This document shows, in pieces, positions 11,360 through 21,096 of a stretch of 64,000 bases of DNA (its first letter is position 1; each line of letters opens with the position of its first letter). The stretch spans positions 34,992 through 98,991 of the forward strand of contig PYSS01000121.1 in the NCBI GenBank assembly GCA_003049465.1, in the 5' to 3' direction. The notes beneath the pieces are model-generated. The model searched no databases. It saw nothing but the letters and a program-made list of their open reading frames with translations, and was not told where the DNA came from. The DNA comes from Magnaporthiopsis rhizophila (taxonomy: Eukaryota; Ascomycota; Sordariomycetes; Magnaporthales; Magnaporthaceae). The translations under genes and the position numbers were made by a program.

Positions 11360-12178
11360 TCATACCTTGACAGCTTTGGGCGCCCTGAGACGGCTAGGCG
11401 TCTGGGGCATCGCTTTCTTAGCAAGCGGCGTAGTCGGCCTTCCCGCAAGCGGCGTGGCTGGCCTCTTGGGAACCGGCATGGTTGAAGTCCTGGCAACAGG
11501 CGTACTCGGCCTCTTGGCAGCCGGCGGACTCGGCCTCTTGGCAACCGGCGTACTCGGTCTCTTGGCAACCGGCGTGGCTGGCGTCCTGGAGACCGGCGTT
11601 GCTGGCTTCTTAGAGACCGGAGGAGTGGACCTGCCAGGAACCGGCGTGGTCGACTTGCCAGAAACCGCAGCCGACGCCTTTCCCGCCGAGGCTCCGCCAG
11701 GCCGGGGCAGCGTTGTGCCCTTGGCCGCCGTGGCGGCGGGGACGACCCAGGGAGCCTTGATGCGAGAGGCGGGCTGCGGCAGCTGACGCCTGGGCGTGGC
11801 GGCGGCCTTGGCCTTGGTGACAGCCAACGGCTTCAGGTCCTCGGACCACGCGGCCCCGATCCACTGCCTGCTCGCGACGATGGCGTCGGCGTACTCGCGC
11901 GTCATCTCGCCGGTGCGGAAGAAGAGGTCGAACCTGTGGTCCTTGAGGGCCTTGGCCACGCGCCCCATGATCTCCATCCGCGCCTCCGGGTCCAGACGCT
12001 CGGCGGTGCAGATCACCATGGACCTTGCCTTGACGCAGGGGCCCGCCATCGGGACGGAGACGACCTCGGCGGTCTTGCCGACGAGGGGGCTGACCTCCTT
12101 GACGATGTCTGCCAGAGTCTTCTTCTCGTCCTCCCGTACGTCGTAGTTGGAACCGAGGATTGGGATCGAGTGGTCCAT
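11360..12178 (-). CDS. Hypothetical protein with TP-rich tandem-repeat tail
   Basis: Single exon, 272 aa. The N-terminal half (about 1-125) looks like a folded domain with mixed charge (EDEKKTLADIVKEVSPLVG, VICTAERLDPEARMEIMG); I do not recognise the family. The C-terminal half (about 125-270) is basic and low in complexity, with repeats near KRPSTPVA and KKPATPVS spaced about 8-9 residues. This gives many S/T-P sites set next to lysine or arginine, like the tails of linker-histone-like or microtubule-associated proteins. No signal peptide or membrane segment. The repeat DNA is a 24-27 bp minisatellite. Function unknown; nuclear or cytoskeletal binding is only a guess from composition. Confidence 0.7.
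   Translation of the reverse strand: MDHSIPILGSNYDVREDEKKTLADIVKEVSPLVGKTAEVVSVPMAGPCVKARSMVICTAERLDPEARMEIMGRVAKALKDHRFDLFFRTGEMTREYADAIVASRQWIGAAWSEDLKPLAVTKAKAAATPRRQLPQPASRIKAPWVVPAATAAKGTTLPRPGGASAGKASAAVSGKSTTPVPGRSTPPVSKKPATPVSRTPATPVAKRPSTPVAKRPSPPAAKRPSTPVARTSTMPVPKRPATPLAGRPTTPLAKKAMPQTPSRLRAPKAVKV
11400..11680. repeat. Coding minisatellite of about 24-27 bp
   Basis: Imperfect head-to-tail copies of a CTCTTGGCAACCGGCGTA-like unit encode the KRPSTPVA-type repeats of the minus-strand gene. Because the unit length is a multiple of three, the plus strand is open too and reads as a hydrophobic GLLATG repeat, which I regard as a shadow. Confidence 0.8.
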
Positions 12179-13579
12179 GGTTACGGCGAGGAACGAGTCG
12201 AGATGTGGCAGTTGATGGGTATGAGGAAGCTAGGCTGTCAAGAATGTCGTGATGAGTGTTTCGAGAACTTGGTGCTGATGAGAGGAGAAGAATAGCCAAA
12301 AATCTAGGATAGAATCGGCCATTTTATAGCGAGGCCCGAATAGCCTGATTGTTGAAACGGCTGAAAGAAACAAGGCAACTTTTGTAAAGACGGCCAAAAG
12401 GCGAAAACAAAGCACTGTGGTTGAGAGAATTCCTATTGCGCGCTTCTCTTTCACGGTTGAAAGAGAATGTGGCTGGTGGCCCAAAGGCCACAGCAACGTC
12501 GAAAGGCCTTTCGTGCTTTAAAAACAGATCTCCAGGGATACATGGAGCAGGATTTCGCCTCGCACTTATCGAAACCATCGTTCCGCCTTTGGTCAGAATC
12601 TTATAAAGGCTTGGGTCCAATGAGAAGCCCTCAGAATGCTGACATACATACCCGTCTTGGCTTAATTATTCTTGGAGCAGGGGATGGGACTAATTTATAC
12701 GGTGTCCAAAAGTAGCGTCGTTAATTTCAACGTCGGAGTTTTGTGTAATTCCGATGGAATAAATGCGATGGGAATAGGGGATGCTTCGTGGAAAAGGTTC
12801 TGTTGGCCCCGGAGGGTGGGCTGCTGGCGAGTATTTGTGTTGGTCGATATGTAGCAGATAAAGAAATAACGCTTGGCGCCTGTCATGTCCTCGCGGCGTG
12901 CCTGCCGCATAGCCAGTAGCCACTGTGGCTAGCCCAGTCGGCCGGCATCCATGCTACCCCAGCTCGCACCCGGGCCCTTGTCTCTCGGAAGCCCAAAAAT
13001 CCGGGCTACCAGTGGCTGTGTTGCCGGCCCGGCTGCGGCCCAGCCAAGTGCGACACGGCCAAGCCAGCGCGCCCGCCCTTCCGGTCCCACATGCCAAAAT
13101 CTCCTTAGCGCCTAGATTGAAGCTGACTGTGGACTAGAAAACACTGCACGATCTGACGGCCCAAAATAGCTGAAAGGCGGGGTGCAGGAGGACCATGACA
13201 GGCTGTGCCACATAGCCGCGATTTTAGGGGCTGCAGATGTCGGTTTTGATGGCATGCAGGATGGCTAATTGCCCATGTTGCTGCGCATGGCGTTGCTGGC
13301 GCTTGTCCCATGCAGAATCCTTTGTGTCGACATTGGCATGTGCCGCGGGGGTATTTCTACCACGACTCCTTGCTTGTTCTTTAGCTGGTTTCACCTCTGC
13401 TCCTGGTCTCCTCAGATCCTTATCTAGCGTGCCAGCTGCATTTTTCTCCTTCTTCCTGTCTTCCATTTCCATTTCCAAGCTCCCAGCACCTACCTGCTAA
13501 ATCCTACGTCCTAATACCCATCTGTTTCTTCGCTTCCTCCCTAGCTTCTTCTTCCTATCCACGCACATATATAAACACA
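12179..13579. other. Intergenic region between divergent genes
   Basis: About 1.4 kb holding the promoters of the TP-repeat gene and of the FAD protein gene. Short open frames on both strands lack gene-like features. A perfect TATATAAA lies at 13568-13575. Confidence 0.6.
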
Positions 13580-16228
13580 ATGAAGAGCCGGCTTTTTGTC
13601 CGCACACAGCCTGGCCGGCCCAGCTCCCCCGGCGGCAAGGGAAGGCGGCCGAGCCCTCCAGCCCGGCCGTCGAGCACACCCGGGTCTGCCGACAGCGCAG
13701 GAAGCCCAGCCGGACTGCCAGGCGTGCACGAGATCGTGTTCCCCAAGGTTTTCGAGGACGCCTGGGGCACGGGCAGCCTGGACAGCCGGACGGACCTGGA
13801 GCGCGCGCGCATCTTCCTGGCACGCTTCGCCACCATGAGCGCCGGCAACCGCGCCCTCGCCGCCGACCTGCGCGCCATCGCCGCCGACCAGGCCTGCCGC
13901 TGCGTCTCGGACCTGGCCGCCGCCGTCCAGGCCCAGTTCTTTGGCTCCCGCCACGACGGCTTCGTCACGACGCCGCTGATGCAGGCCGTGCGCTTCATGC
14001 TCATCAAGGCCCACGTCCCCGAGGCCGTCGCCGGTCACGTCCACGGCTACGTGCCTGTGCCCGCGCTCGCCGACCGCGCCCGCGCCGCCGCCCTGCTCGA
14101 CTTCTTCTTCGACCCGGTCCTGGCCCGATCCGTCGACCCGCCGCCGGCCGACGGCGTGCGCTACCGCTACCCGGCCGCGCGGCTCAAGGTCGCCATCGTC
14201 GGCGGCGGGCCCACGGCGCTGGCCTCGGCCATCTCGCTGGCGGAAAAGGGCGCCGGCCGCATCGAGGTTCACGTCTGGGAGCGGCGCTGGGTGCAGACCA
14301 CCGACGGCCGGTTCGACTACCCGCCCACGGCCCGGCGGCGCGACCAGGTGGTGACGCTGCAGGAGTCGGTCACGCGGTTGCTCAGCCCGGGCTCGCTGCA
14401 GGCCCTGTTCGAGGGCCGGCCCGAGCGCGTCTGGCCGGGTTCGGCCAACATCCAGATCCGGAAAGTCGAGGACCGGTTCCTGCGGCGGTGCCAGTCGCCC
14501 GAGTTCCGGGGGCTCATCCACCTGCACGCCGAGGCCGCGACGCGCGAGACGCTGGTCTCGGGCCGTCTCGGCGACTTCCACGTGCTGCTGGGCGCCGACG
14601 GTGCCGCCTCGTGGGTGCGCAAGGCCTACTTCCACGGCGTCGAGCACGAGAGGGGCCGCAGCTACGCGCTGGGCCTGGCCTTCAACCGCCCCGCCGGCCT
14701 GCCCTGGTCGCAGCCGCTCAACGTGTTCCTGACGCTCGGCCAGACCCGCTACCTGCTCAACGCGAGCGACTTTGACGGCAGGGGCTACCTCAACATGCAG
14801 CTGACCGAGGAGGAGTGGCACCGCATGGTGGGTCTGGACGGCGAGCCCGTCACTTTCGGCCACCCGGGCTGCCTGCGCCGCAAGGACGGCTCCATCCCGC
14901 CCGGCTTCGGCGAGGGCCAGGTGTTTGCTCCGGCCGAGGACCGCGACAGCCCGCTGTGGAAGTCGATCGAGGACGGGTTGAAGCTGTTCGGGTTCAAGGA
15001 GGACGAGGTCATCAACGTCGTGCGTATCCCCATCGTGGTGCAAGCGGTCAAAGAGGGCGTGCAGCGGCTGCCGCCGGGTGAGGCGCCGTCCATCAAGCGG
15101 CCGCACGCCCTGGTCGCCGTGGCGGGCGACGCGGCCATGACGGTGCACTTTTGGCCCGGCCGAGGGCTCAACAGCGGCATCAAGTCGGGCATCGCGCTGG
15201 GCGACGAGATCGTGGCATCACTCAACGACGGTCGCTTCATAGGGTTGCCGTCCAGCGCCATGGACGAGTACAACGCCTTCATCATGAAGCTGCAGGACCG
15301 CGAGCACGACAAGCGCAGCATCCCCATCCTCAACCAGTCCGGCTCGCCCGAGATGCTGGGCTGGCTGCTGTCCAAGGCCGAGTCGGTGCCGGACGAGGTC
15401 GCTGTCGAGTGGCTGGTCGGCGCCATGGCCCAGATCGCCGCCCGGCTCGAGACCCGACCCGACTGGGCTTTTCCGCCCGTGGCAAACGTCGAGCCGCAGC
15501 TGCGCATCGTGCTGCGCCAGCTCAACCCTTTAACCCTGCGCGAGATGGCCGTCAGCTTCCCCTGGCCCACTCGCGAGATGGGCGGTGCCGAGGTCCTGCC
15601 CATCCGCTCCATGCGGCCCGAGGAGAAGCAGCGCTGGGTGGCGTCGCTGTGGAACATGCTGCGCGACGAGCGCAAAAAGGAGCGCGCTGCTGCTGCCGGC
15701 GGCGGCGGCAGCAGCGGCGAGATCAGAGCAGCGCGGTTCGAGGCGCCCCGGCAACAGACCGGCAAGTCTCTGCTGCCCGGCAGAGGCACCACGCCGCCGC
15801 CCGCTCAGACGCCGTCGCCAGACCCACAACGACGCTCACGTTCCCCGACGCCGACGCCGCCCGAGGGACCTGAACGGGCGGGCACGCTGCTGCGGAGGAG
15901 CAACGCCACCAAAGCCGGCGGCAGCATCCGAGGACTGGGACTGGGCGGGCAGCAGGATCTCGACGTGCCGCGCCTTGGAGTTGATGCTGCGTCGTCGCGA
16001 CGGCACTCGAGGGCTGCGTCCAGCATCAGCAGCCTCTCCGACATTACCCTGGCGGTCCCGGGGTCCGAGAGCTATGCCGGCAGCGTCTCGAGATCGCCGT
16101 CGCCGGGCCCGGCCCCTGCCGGCGACATGCCGCTGGGCAGACTGCTTAGTGTCCACCGGAGGCCCAAGGGGACCATGCTGACGGATGCTTTGTCGTTGGC
16201 CCTGTTCCGGGTGGACGCAACCGACTAG
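13580..16228 (+). CDS. FAD-dependent monooxygenase-like protein
   Basis: Single exon, 882 aa. A variable N-terminal region (1-50) is followed by a helical segment (about 50-190). A Rossmann FAD fold then starts at about residue 204 (VAIVGGGPTALASAISLAEKG). A DG-type motif (LLGADGAASWVR) lies near 335-346 and a GD motif (VAVAGDAAMTVHFWPGRG) near 513-530. These are the three FAD-binding elements of aromatic-hydroxylase-type and MICAL-type monooxygenases. Residues about 700-882 are Pro/Ser/Arg-rich and probably disordered. No signal peptide. Redox activity on a protein or small-molecule substrate is expected; the substrate is unknown. The TATA-like sequence ends only 4 bp before this ATG, so the start is not certain, but conserved-looking sequence (IVFPKVFEDAWGTG) begins well before the next Met. 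Confidence 0.78.
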   Translation: MKSRLFVRTQPGRPSSPGGKGRRPSPPARPSSTPGSADSAGSPAGLPGVHEIVFPKVFEDAWGTGSLDSRTDLERARIFLARFATMSAGNRALAADLRAIAADQACRCVSDLAAAVQAQFFGSRHDGFVTTPLMQAVRFMLIKAHVPEAVAGHVHGYVPVPALADRARAAALLDFFFDPVLARSVDPPPADGVRYRYPAARLKVAIVGGGPTALASAISLAEKGAGRIEVHVWERRWVQTTDGRFDYPPTARRRDQVVTLQESVTRLLSPGSLQALFEGRPERVWPGSANIQIRKVEDRFLRRCQSPEFRGLIHLHAEAATRETLVSGRLGDFHVLLGADGAASWVRKAYFHGVEHERGRSYALGLAFNRPAGLPWSQPLNVFLTLGQTRYLLNASDFDGRGYLNMQLTEEEWHRMVGLDGEPVTFGHPGCLRRKDGSIPPGFGEGQVFAPAEDRDSPLWKSIEDGLKLFGFKEDEVINVVRIPIVVQAVKEGVQRLPPGEAPSIKRPHALVAVAGDAAMTVHFWPGRGLNSGIKSGIALGDEIVASLNDGRFIGLPSSAMDEYNAFIMKLQDREHDKRSIPILNQSGSPEMLGWLLSKAESVPDEVAVEWLVGAMAQIAARLETRPDWAFPPVANVEPQLRIVLRQLNPLTLREMAVSFPWPTREMGGAEVLPIRSMRPEEKQRWVASLWNMLRDERKKERAAAAGGGGSSGEIRAARFEAPRQQTGKSLLPGRGTTPPPAQTPSPDPQRRSRSPTPTPPEGPERAGTLLRRSNATKAGGSIRGLGLGGQQDLDVPRLGVDAASSRRHSRAASSISSLSDITLAVPGSESYAGSVSRSPSPGPAPAGDMPLGRLLSVHRRPKGTMLTDALSLALFRVDATD

Positions 16229-16755
16229 ACTGGGGGTTTTGGGGTGTTTTGCATTTACGACTTGATGAATTACGATTTGTTTCTGGAGATTGATCATGGC
16301 ATTTTAGAAGGATATTTGCTTCGTTTATCTATTCATATACATCCTTCCGCATAGACACGTCGCTGGACACCTTTTTTTTTTTTTTTATATATAAGTATAG
16401 TAGCACCCAGACTTCCTTTCCTCTGTATGGTTCATTTTCTTTACACTCGTCTAGCCATGCGTAATTAATTAACGAAGAGCTTTAATAAAAGTAAGAAGAC
16501 CTACCTACTGCCAAACATGTCAATAAGATCCAAGTAACCCTTCACCACATTCACCTTTTTAGCAATGTTCAGGATTTTGCCCCATTAATTAATAAAAAGA
16601 ATTTAATCTTCCGTTGTATTCTGTAAGACTCACCTTGCTAATTAATAGCTGTGTCTGGTGCTTACAAACCTATTTCGTATCCGAGCTTCTTTATCCAAGC
16701 CTTGACCTTACGGCGGACATAGCCAACGGCAGAAGCACTAGACCATTGCATAGAG
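16229..16755. other. AT-rich 3' region with gene-relic segments
   Basis: Much richer in A+T than its surroundings, with several ATTAATTAA-like stretches (near 16463, 16584 and 16640). On the minus strand two segments read like protein: 16737-16662 (in frame with the next gene after a 28-nt skip) and 16584-16501 (WGKILNIAKKVNVVKGYLDL, then eight more residues to a stop). They are treated as the decayed or unspliced end of the neighbouring minus-strand gene. Confidence 0.5.
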
Positions 16756-17265
16756 TCAGCCATACCGCACGCCCGTTCTAAACTCCACGAACGGCTCTAG
16801 AAACCCCGCCAGTCTGGCGTACAAGTGGGCAAAAGCGTCGAGCTCCCACTGCAAGTCGTCGTCAAGAGCCGTGTTCGAGTCCACGAAAATCACCCCGCAG
16901 TCGTGCGAGAGGATCAGCCTGCTGCCCGTATAGGCCATTATCCTCTCGCGGAAGAAGGCGAATATCTCGCCAATCTGGTCCGGGGTCAGGATCGAGCCCG
17001 CGACGGCTTCGGGCACGACGCCGGGCAGCTCCCGCGTAGCCACGAGGGCGGCGAGGGCCTGCTTGTTGAACTCCTCTACGGCGGCCTTGGCCGTGGCCTC
17101 CAGCTGTTGCTGTTTGGCGTTAGCATCCTGCAAAGCTCGCTCACCTGCGTCGCTGCCGCCCAAGGCCCTGGGCCGAGTGCTGACATGGCTCTGGATCAGG
17201 CTTCTAAGCGCCTCTGCGTGCTTTGCCGACAGCTCCAGCTGGGCAGCGTTGCTGATGGAAGGCAT
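16756..17265 (-). CDS. Small hypothetical protein, C-terminus uncertain
   Basis: The open frame from the Met at 17265 to the stop at 16756 encodes 169 aa, starting MPSISNAAQLELSAKH. The frame stays open upstream, but that part reads like leader. It is mostly helical: a charged N-terminal helix, then NAKQQQLEATAKAAVEEFNK, then a mixed region (ILSHDCGVIFVDSNTALDDD). No signal peptide and no recognised family. The 3' end is odd. If 28 nt (16765-16738, starting GT, ending TAG, with an internal CTGAC) are skipped, the frame continues as ASAVGYVRRKVKAWIKKLGY to a stop at 16662, giving 191 aa. 28 nt is shorter than normal fungal introns, so this may instead be a frameshift mutation in a dying gene. 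Confidence 0.5.
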   Translation of the reverse strand: MPSISNAAQLELSAKHAEALRSLIQSHVSTRPRALGGSDAGERALQDANAKQQQLEATAKAAVEEFNKQALAALVATRELPGVVPEAVAGSILTPDQIGEIFAFFRERIMAYTGSRLILSHDCGVIFVDSNTALDDDLQWELDAFAHLYARLAGFLEPFVEFRTGVRYG

Positions 17266-18235
17266 AATGCGTTCGAATATGTTCGAATGCGTGTAAAAAG
17301 TGGATTCTTTTGGAGATGAATAAGTCTGAGAAGTGGGTTGAAGAGTGTGGGCTTGGGAATAGGGTGGAAACATGCTTGGGTGATGTAAGCAGCAGGTGGA
17401 ATATTTATACAAATCAGCTAGCGACGAAGTCGCCAAGCTGCGCCGCATTGTTCTTATAAGCCGACAAACAACTATCCGGCCGTTTACCACCCCTAAGAGC
17501 CTTTTTGGCAAAGAGCACCAAAGCCTGCTGATTGCAGTTTTGGAAGCACACACCCTTTATCGAGACCTGACATCTTCGGACATTCTAGGGAAGAAAAAAG
17601 GGGTTGACATTGTGAAAGGGATGGACTGCGAATAGCAATGTCAACATCACGTCCTAAATGCGCCCTTTATCGAGCGTGTTCCGCAAGGCCAATGGTCAAA
17701 CACGCAAATATTAATTAGCCCGGCGTTCTGCATTCCCTTTCCTGTCTAGCGCTGCGGCTGAAGCGCTAGTTAAAACCTATCAGGGCAAGCTGGCGCTCAG
17801 GGGCAGTCTTGGTGTTCGCTTCCTGGACCGAATCCCGCCGCACTAGCTCAGCTGATCCAGGGGGGTGCACGGTCTAGAACGCGGGCATCGGGCATCTCAG
17901 GCCATGTGGCCCACACAACGCGGTTCCAACAGCGTCCAGCCGCATCCTCAAGCCAATTATTGCGTCGTCCCTTGCAGATGTCAGGGGGCGGGTTCGCGCC
18001 GGAGAATTGGCTCCCGTGACGGCAAGAGGCCACCCATCAATGTGTGACGGCCAGCTGGGCGCGGCGCGTGACAGATTTAACGCGAGGCATGTCCATCTCT
18101 GCGTTATGGCATGACAAGCTTTCGTTTCTGCGTAGATCCCGCACTTGGCAGCAGTCTGTCCGACTCCCACACGCACATCCATTCGCTTAGAACAACACAC
18201 ATCCACTCGCTTCGAACAATACACATCCGCACATC
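17266..18235. other. Intergenic region between divergent genes
   Basis: About 0.97 kb with no gene-like frame. A short direct repeat of an ACACATCCNCTCGCTT-type sequence lies just before the next gene (about 18174-18215). Confidence 0.6.
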
Positions 18236-19061
18236 ATGACGCGCCTCTACGTCTCCCTCGGCCTGGCATTGGCCTGCCTTTCCACCGCAGCCACCGCCGC
18301 CAACTCCATCTGGGCGGCCTTCACCGGAAGCTGCCAGCAGTGTCTGGACCAGGCGTTCGTGTCTTGCCCCGGAGACTACAAGACTGTCTCGTACGCAAAG
18401 GTTGGTGGACTTTGAGCCTGTCCTGTTCTGTCCCGTGGTGTGCTGTTATGCTATATCAGCCCTCTAACACGACTGTAGTGCATGTGCGCCGGCGCCGGCG
18501 GGGCCAACGTCAACACGTGCCTGGGCTACTGCAACGCGGGCTTCAACGAGCCGACCAACGTGGTCAACTCGTACTACATGTACTGCGCCATCTTCTTCGC
18601 CAAGGACGTGTGCCCGGCGGCGGCCAAGGTCTTCGACCAGCAGACTATGGACAGGCTGTGCAGCCCCGAGGCCGTTGCCAAGAGTGGGAGTGTGAGCGAC
18701 GCGGACGGCTCTGGCTCTGGCTCAGGTGCGGGGTCCGGATCGGGATCTGGCACTGGTCAGAGTGCCGGCTCGGGCACCGGTGCAAGCTCTGGCTCTGGCT
18801 CTGGCTCTGGTGCGTCGGTGCCAGGAGTGGCCGCTGATAGGTAAGCAAGCCTTTGACGTGGAAACGAGGCGGGTGGAGATGAAAGCATGCGCTGACGGCA
18901 AATACAGCACTGGAAATGCAGGCGGAGCGAAGCCGACCGGAATAGGGGCCAACGCGGGCGCAACCTCGACGAGCAAGGCGCTGGCCGCGACGGCGCTTCC
19001 TCTCCCGGGACTAGGTGTCATGGCGGGACTGGGCATGGCCCTAGTTAATATGAACCTGTAG
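18236..19061 (+). CDS. Cys-rich GPI-anchored cell-surface protein
   Basis: Three exons, 18236-18400, 18479-18840 and 18908-19061 (introns 78 and 67 bp), encode 226 aa. The signal peptide is about residues 1-22 (MTRLYVSLGLALACLSTAATA). The mature N-terminal domain carries ten cysteines, in pairs such as CQQC, CMC and CLGYC. A Gly/Ser linker (GSGSGAGSGSGSGTG type) follows, and the C-terminus is hydrophobic after a small-residue site (ALAATALPLPGLGVMAGLG), fitting a GPI signal. This layout (Cys domain, spacer, GPI) resembles CFEM-type and other fungal wall proteins. The Cys spacing is not clearly the eight-Cys CFEM pattern, so I do not assign that domain. Likely at the outer membrane or wall. 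Confidence 0.75.
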
Positions 19062-19345
19062 GGTTCGAGGCAGCAGCGGTGGCATCTTGATTGAGAGACA
19101 TTTAATGGCGGTGGATTTGTGCTAGAATATACGATACGACATTGATTTCCTTTCCATAAGCAGCCGCGTTGCCAGTGACTCGGACGGTATAACCGAGGGA
19201 CCGTGGCGGGTCAATGCCTTTGATATGTCAGGCCAGAGGCTCCTGTCGAGAAAAAAGTAGCGACCATGGCCTCGCCAACCGGTCGGTAGACGGACGCTTG
19301 CCTTTTTCAGCACATAATACGGAGCCGACCACACAGGCAAGCACC
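19062..19345. other. Intergenic region
   Basis: 3' flank of the GPI protein gene. Nothing gene-like seen. Confidence 0.6.
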
Positions 19346-20193
19346 ATGGAGCAACCACAAGGCATCTTCCAGCCGAGCAAAGAACATCCTTATTTTGCTG
19401 CCAGTGCGTAGCCGCCGGGTGCACGCCGGGGCGGCCGCCCCACCTTCTGGTGCGACAACGTGCACTACTTCGCGGACATGGCGCAGCTCCTGATTGGCGT
19501 CGGCGAGCGCTTGCGTATATCCTCGCGCATCCTGCTACGGCATCTCAAAGTCTCCATCTTGGACGACAACTGAATTCCGTTTCGCGAACCATGGGCTCTA
19601 TCTCTGGCCCGTTTTGCCCAGGTTTTCGCAGTCTCGAGACGCTCGAGCTGGGCCTCGAGCCGAGAAAGCCGGCGGCGTTGAGCGTCATGCCTGCCAATCT
19701 GGTCAGTGATTTGCCCGAGGATCGCCGCACCGCAAGGGCAATCGACGGTCGTAAGTCGGGTGAGGCCAAGCTGCCACGTTTTCGGGAGCTGAGTATCTCA
19801 AAGGTTAGGCACCATCACATCGCGGCATCGGCGGACTGTCGCGGCACGGGGCTCGGCACGTCAAATACGCGCGGCCGCTGGAACATGGACGCGACGAGGG
19901 ACCAGGATGCGATGGTGCGTGCCCTGAAGGCGTCCGAGGACCGATTCCTACCCGCGGCCGAGGCTGCAGTGACCAGCCAGATGTTTAAGCCATCCCGCCA
20001 AACGTGGCAGGGCCCCACGCCCGTGTGCTTCCTCGCTCGGCGAGGAGAGGCAGATGGAGAGGAGGCGTGTCACGTCGGCCCAGGGAGGGCAAAGTGGCGG
20101 CTCGCTTGCCTCGGACGGTTGTCTATTTTTATCGCGTCGCTCTTTCAGTCACGCCATCACCCGCCGTCAGCAGCTCGGCGCCGGCTAGAATAG
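19346..20193 (+). pseudogene. Probable relic of a 2EXR-type (F-box-like) gene
   Basis: A Met at 19346 opens a frame (MEQPQGIFQPSKEHPYFAAS) that meets a TAG at 19409. The same frame resumes as PTFWCDNVHYFADMAQLLIG, then GERLRISSRILLRHLKVSIL, to a TGA at 19571. In another frame, from about 19591, GFRSLETLELGLEPRKP continues to 20193. The pattern TFxxDNVxxxADxxxLLxxVGExxR...LRHLxVS, then FRSLxxLxLxLEPRKP, is typical of large fungal 2EXR families. The internal stop and frame change suggest a broken gene, though unrecognised introns could explain part of it. Family assignment is from pattern memory only. Confidence 0.35.
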
Positions 20194-21096
20194 TTGGAAA
20201 CGGCCGTCGGCCCCATGGCTTCGGGCGGCTGAACAGACTTCCCGAGGGTTGGTAAGCAAACACCCCTAAAGATCACACCGGCTCGGAGACCGACGGGCGA
20301 GAGATGGCTCAGCCGGTGTGACGCGAAACCAAGGGCTGACGTCAAGCTGTGCGGACGGGGTTGTACTGGTTATATCATCAAAGAAACCAGTTCGACGGGA
20401 AAACGTGGTGAGTATAAACGTGCAAAGCTTTAATTTATACACTCGTGATCCTCTGCAAACGGCTCCCCTTTAAAGCGTCTGTCACGGCAGTCGGGTGCAT
20501 TTTAATCTTCTTTGTGCTTTTCGGAAGAGGCTCTTTCATACATCCTCGAGATCCAATGTTGTCGGGTGCAGTAGCCATGCAAGGTGACTCATGCAGGCAG
20601 CCGTTGACTCCCCTTTTCCTTCTCCCGCGATTCCAAGCGCCGTCGCGAGCGTCCGACCCGGAGGAGCGAGACACAAGGGTGTTTGCGCTATGGCGCCAGC
20701 ACGCTCGTATGGCTCCGAACCTTTCTTCGCTAGCGTGTCGCACGACCGCAGGGCTGCTCCCGACCAACACACCATCCCGTTAGCCTTTTCCGGGAGAGCT
20801 GTGCGAATGGATAGATGGGCGGACAGGAATACGAGGGAGGGAGAGCTCAGGAGTCGGTCATAAATACAGGCACCCACGACGGGACTTGCCTCCCTGACCG
20901 TGACTCGACATTGGCAAGATCATGGCGGGTACTCCTCCCTACGTTTGTCCTTATTTTGTCGCTCCTTCCTAGGGCTTTGGTGCCTTCTTTCCTTCGTTTA
21001 TAAAACACACGTTCCTTTTAACCTTTCCGAAGGCCTTGCTGCGGCCCCTTGTCAGTCCCATCCCAGTTCCTCCCTGTCGGTCCTTGTCACCCTAGG
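20194..21096. other. Intergenic region, promoter of the AA7 oxidase gene
   Basis: About 0.9 kb with only short overlapping open frames on both strands. No gene supported. Confidence 0.6.

Noticed and set aside
13541..15148. 535-codon minus-strand frame
   Set aside because: Antisense to the FAD protein; no motif, composition typical of reverse reading of GC-rich codons.
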